In this document: positions 8,921 through 10,258 of the stretch, piece after piece | Numbering within the stretch: the stretch's first letter is position 1 | Layout of the letters: the number at the start of each line of letters is the position of its first letter | Assembly (NCBI GenBank): GCA_015478945.1 | Contig: JABUQX010095627.1 | Span: 1-10,258 of the forward strand | Length of the DNA stretch: 10,258 nt | Reading direction: 5' to 3' | DNA from: Trachelipus rathkii | Taxonomy: Eukaryota; Arthropoda; Malacostraca; Isopoda; Trachelipodidae | Notes under the pieces: model-generated | Told to the model about the DNA's origin: nothing | What the model saw: only the letters and a program-made list of their open reading frames with translations | Databases searched by the model: none | Translations under genes and position numbers: made by a program

Positions 8921-8946
8921 ATAAAATTGCGATTATGCAATATTTA
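8921..8946. repeat. Direct repeat, left copy
   Basis: This 26-base element centred on AAATTGCGATTATGCAATAT is almost identical to 9187-9214; the right copy carries two extra bases (AT) in the centre. Each copy contains the inverted arms ATTGC and GCAAT around an AT-rich spacer. It sits just beside the tRNA-like segment and marks the left edge of a GC-richer stretch. Confidence 0.7.
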
Positions 8947-8972
8947 ACAGGGCTTTGCGTGCTCCGAACTCA

Positions 8973-8987
8973 TCTCGCAACGCGAGA
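8973..8987. other. Perfect 6-bp hairpin, 3-base loop
   Basis: TCTCGC (8973-8978) pairs perfectly with GCGAGA (8982-8987) around the loop AAC. It is one of two tight GC-rich hairpins inside the insert between the direct repeats. There is no T-run after it, so it is not a simple terminator. Confidence 0.45.
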
Positions 8988-9106
8988 CATGACAGGGCCG
9001 TGGCACCTGGTGATGTCGCCTAAGGGAGATCGATTGCTTTCAATGTTCTTGAAAAACACCACAACTTTTTGGTTGGTGGATGTCAGTGTAAGCGGAGTAA
9101 GGTGTT

Positions 9107-9123
9107 CTTCGTGCGCAACGAAG
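9107..9123. other. Perfect 6-bp hairpin, 5-base loop
   Basis: CTTCGT (9107-9112) pairs perfectly with ACGAAG (9118-9123) around GCGCA. Both this and the hairpin at 8973-8987 contain the word GCGCAAC or CGCAAC near the loop, which may indicate common origin or function. Confidence 0.45.
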
Positions 9124-9186
9124 CGTGGTTAATCGGAAGGCAGTTATTCTTTTGCGCTTTCCTATATGTTCTTTGTTTAAGATTAA

Positions 9187-9214
9187 ATAAAATTGCGATA
9201 TTATGCAATATTTA
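9187..9214. repeat. Direct repeat, right copy
   Basis: This 28-base copy matches 8921-8946 except for a two-base AT insertion in the middle, and is followed by CACACACCCCG rather than ACAGGGC. The match begins and ends at the same words (ATAAAATTGCGAT and TTATGCAATATTTA), while flanking bases differ, so the pair is not part of a larger tandem duplication. Confidence 0.7.
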
Positions 9215-9259
9215 CACACACCCCGTAGCACTGCAAAAACACAACAATCACCACCACAC

Positions 9260-9345
9260 AACATATATTTATATAATATAAATATATTATTATATAATAT
9301 ATATTATATAGTATATTTATATATATATATATATATCTATGACTA
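9260..9345. repeat. Short TA-repeat field
   Basis: Irregular TATA and ATAATATA words separate the two GC-richer blocks at the right end of the window. No other structure is visible. Confidence 0.75.
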
Positions 9346-9474
9346 ATACGTACCGGTATATTTTAAATACTAAATGTTATATATTTATAGATACGTATAG
9401 GTACGCTTATAATTATATGATTGGGTGATACTATATCTGGGAGTGTGGGGTTAAGGTAGATGAGAGGGATCGCC

Positions 9475-9633
9475 CTAAGGTGGATTACAGCCCCATCCGG
9501 CTATGGGGTTGGTATGTGAATTATTAAAAGATTTGTACGTTTCTTCTAAGTGCGCCTGGCGCTCCACAAATAACTGAACAATGGCGAAGTCCCCTGAGCG
9601 GTAAAGCCTTTTTTTTTTTCTTTTCCTGTTGGT
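9475..9633 (-). pseudogene. Protein-like C-terminal fragment, frameshifted upstream
   Basis: On the minus strand, 52 sense codons are open from 9633 to 9478, closed by TAG at 9475-9477. After a Lys/Arg-rich start coded by the A11 run, the product has a balanced, folded-protein look including DFAIVQLFVERQAHLEETY and ending with GWGCNPP. There is no start codon and the frame is closed upstream by TAA at 9634-9636. In another minus frame the sequence upstream of the A11 run is open back to 9784 and also protein-like (for example ETRVKRIYNRARVENRNYRE), so the two probably belonged to one reading frame now shifted at the homopolymer, by mutation or by sequence error. The helical, charged pattern could suit a DNA-binding domain of a transposon protein, but that is a guess; I do not recognise the family. 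Confidence 0.3.
9491..9508. other. 6-bp GC-rich hairpin, extendable to 9 bp
   Basis: CCCCAT (9491-9496) pairs with ATGGGG (9503-9508) around CCGGCT. It extends outward by a G-T wobble, an A-T pair and a C-G pair (9488-9490 with 9509-9511). It lies within the last codons of the minus-strand fragment, near the left edge of the GC-richer block, and might be structural DNA at an element end. Confidence 0.4.
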
Positions 9634-10144
9634 TTACCCAAAAACGCCCGAACACAAATTTCTTGCCTAAAGTGGGGTGAATCTCCCTGTAATTACGGTT
9701 TTCAACACGTGCCCGGTTATAAATTCGTTTTACCCTGGTTTCCCCCAATTTGAAAAAATCCTCGCATTGGGCGGGGCGGGCCAAAAAACCTTACGCTTTT
9801 CAGTCCGTGTAAATACAGGCATTTTTGGCCCCCACACTTTAATGGGGATGATCTTTTGTAACGGGACAAAGTTACAAGGACGGCCCCATAGTTGGGAAAC
9901 TGTGTACCAGGGTTGTGGGACCCCCGTAATCAGGGGCTCCCCACCTCGGTTTCCTTTCTTTTCCTCTTTCATTAGTTTCCTAAAGTTCGGTTCGGAAGAG
10001 CAAGTTCCACGAAAACTGACAGATGGCGTGCCCAAAACCAGACGCGTGTGGGCGAAGGTGGTTAAGGGAAACTGGTTTTACGAACACGATGGCTGAGCCC
10101 GATGCATAGACACAGGTTGCCAGTTTTGTTTTACAGGGACATCT

Positions 10145-10163
10145 AAAAAAAAAAAAAAAAAAA
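10145..10163 (+). repeat. A19 homopolymer
   Basis: Nineteen consecutive A residues are followed by TC, eight more A residues, G and five A residues. It may be a retroposon-type tail, a minus-strand pyrimidine tract, or an artefact-prone homopolymer. No target-site duplication can be paired with it inside the window. Confidence 0.8.
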
Positions 10164-10258
10164 TCAAAAAAAAGAAAAATCGCTTTTAAAGGGCCAGAAA
10201 ACGAACCTGTTGAGGAACTTAGGTTCTCCCTATTCTAACTCCTAAGGTTTTTAACCGC

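Larger units (their letters stand above)
8947..9186. mobile_element. GC-rich insert between direct repeats, candidate
   Basis: About 240 bases of distinctly GC-richer DNA (33 of 60 G/C at 8941-9000) lie between two near-identical 26-28-base repeats. The stretch holds two perfect 6-bp hairpins (8973-8987 and 9107-9123). A plus frame beginning at ATG 8812 stays open through the tRNA-like segment and this insert to 9132, and a minus frame covers 9040-9264; because the first reads antisense through a tRNA-like sequence, neither is a credible protein. The layout suggests a small nonautonomous element, perhaps the body of a composite repeat whose head is the tRNA-like segment. Repeats of this length are unusually long for target-site duplications, so they may instead be part of the element. 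Confidence 0.3.
9420..10258. other. GC-richer homopolymer-rich block, origin uncertain
   Basis: Composition changes sharply from the rest of the window (28 of 60 G/C at 9841-9900) and continues to the end. The block contains T11 (9609-9619), A19 (10145-10163), A8 (10166-10173) and many runs of three to six identical bases. Long frames are open on both strands: plus 9677-10096 (non-ATG start, 139 residues), minus 9730-10035 (101 residues) and minus 9524-9784 (86 residues). They overlap each other and none matches a family I know, so no product is given. The A19 tract could be a retroposon tail if the element is on the plus strand, or on the minus strand a pyrimidine tract ending in TTTAG, as at a splice acceptor. 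Alternatives are inserted mobile DNA with frameshifts, a gene fragment, contaminant sequence, or low-quality consensus with homopolymer errors. Confidence 0.4.

Noticed and set aside
8812..9132. A 106-residue plus-strand ATG frame
   Set aside because: It reads antisense through the tRNA-like segment and across the repeat and hairpin block. Such frames are a common artefact of tRNA and SINE sequence, so it is not called as a gene.
9040..9281. Two overlapping short frames on opposite strands
   Set aside because: They overlap each other, lack ATG-based support, run into the AT-rich direct repeat, and have no recognisable domain.
9552..9562. Palindrome GCGCC-T-GGCGC
   Set aside because: With a one-base centre it cannot form a normal hairpin, and it lies within a protein-like frame; probably incidental.
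10145..10173. A-rich tract as proof of a retroposon
   Set aside because: No target-site duplication, reverse transcriptase or known element body can be tied to it in this window, so it is only listed as a homopolymer.

Overview
This is a very AT-rich, gene-poor window that looks eukaryotic, from a nuclear genome or possibly an organelle spacer. No protein-coding gene can be called with confidence. The organism cannot be identified from the sequence. Arguments for a eukaryote are the long irregular TA-dinucleotide tracts, the near absence of long reading frames in 10 kb, a tRNA-derived element with A-box- and B-box-like motifs, long A and T homopolymers, and no operon-like arrangement or convincing ribosome binding site.

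Layout: the window alternates between TA-repeat fields that are almost pure A/T (main ones about 2120-3080, 3565-4138, 5030-6345, 7865-8095, 8430-8605 and 9260-9345) and islands of more complex sequence (about 1-1150, 1270-2110, 3090-3560, 4140-5030, 6346-7070, 7146-7860, 8100-8430, 8606-9260 and 9346-10258). The contrast is strong: bases 5341-5400 contain a single G/C, whereas 8941-9000 has 33 of 60 and 9841-9900 has 28 of 60.

Several complex islands hold short exon-like frames with mixed amino-acid composition: minus strand 259-411, plus 915-1172, plus 3095-3256, plus 4414-4659, plus 6486-6641 and plus 7511-7741. Most of them, or their same-frame extensions, are cut by one or two TAA/TAG codons. 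They could be decayed exons, chance frames, or genes read with a code in which TAA/TAG are sense. The sequence alone does not decide, and none is assigned a function.

The right-hand 1.45 kb differs from the rest. At 8812-9260 lies a GC-richer block with a tRNA-like segment on the minus strand (8833-8915), two near-identical AT-rich direct repeats (8921-8946 and 9187-9214) about 266 bases apart, and two tight hairpins between them. From about 9420 to the end is a second GC-richer block, rich in homopolymers (T11 at 9609-9619, A19 at 10145-10163), with long overlapping frames on both strands and an apparent frameshift between two protein-like frames on the minus strand. These two blocks are the best candidates for mobile or inserted DNA; the last could also be poorly resolved sequence. 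No metabolic or regulatory cooperation between genes can be inferred.
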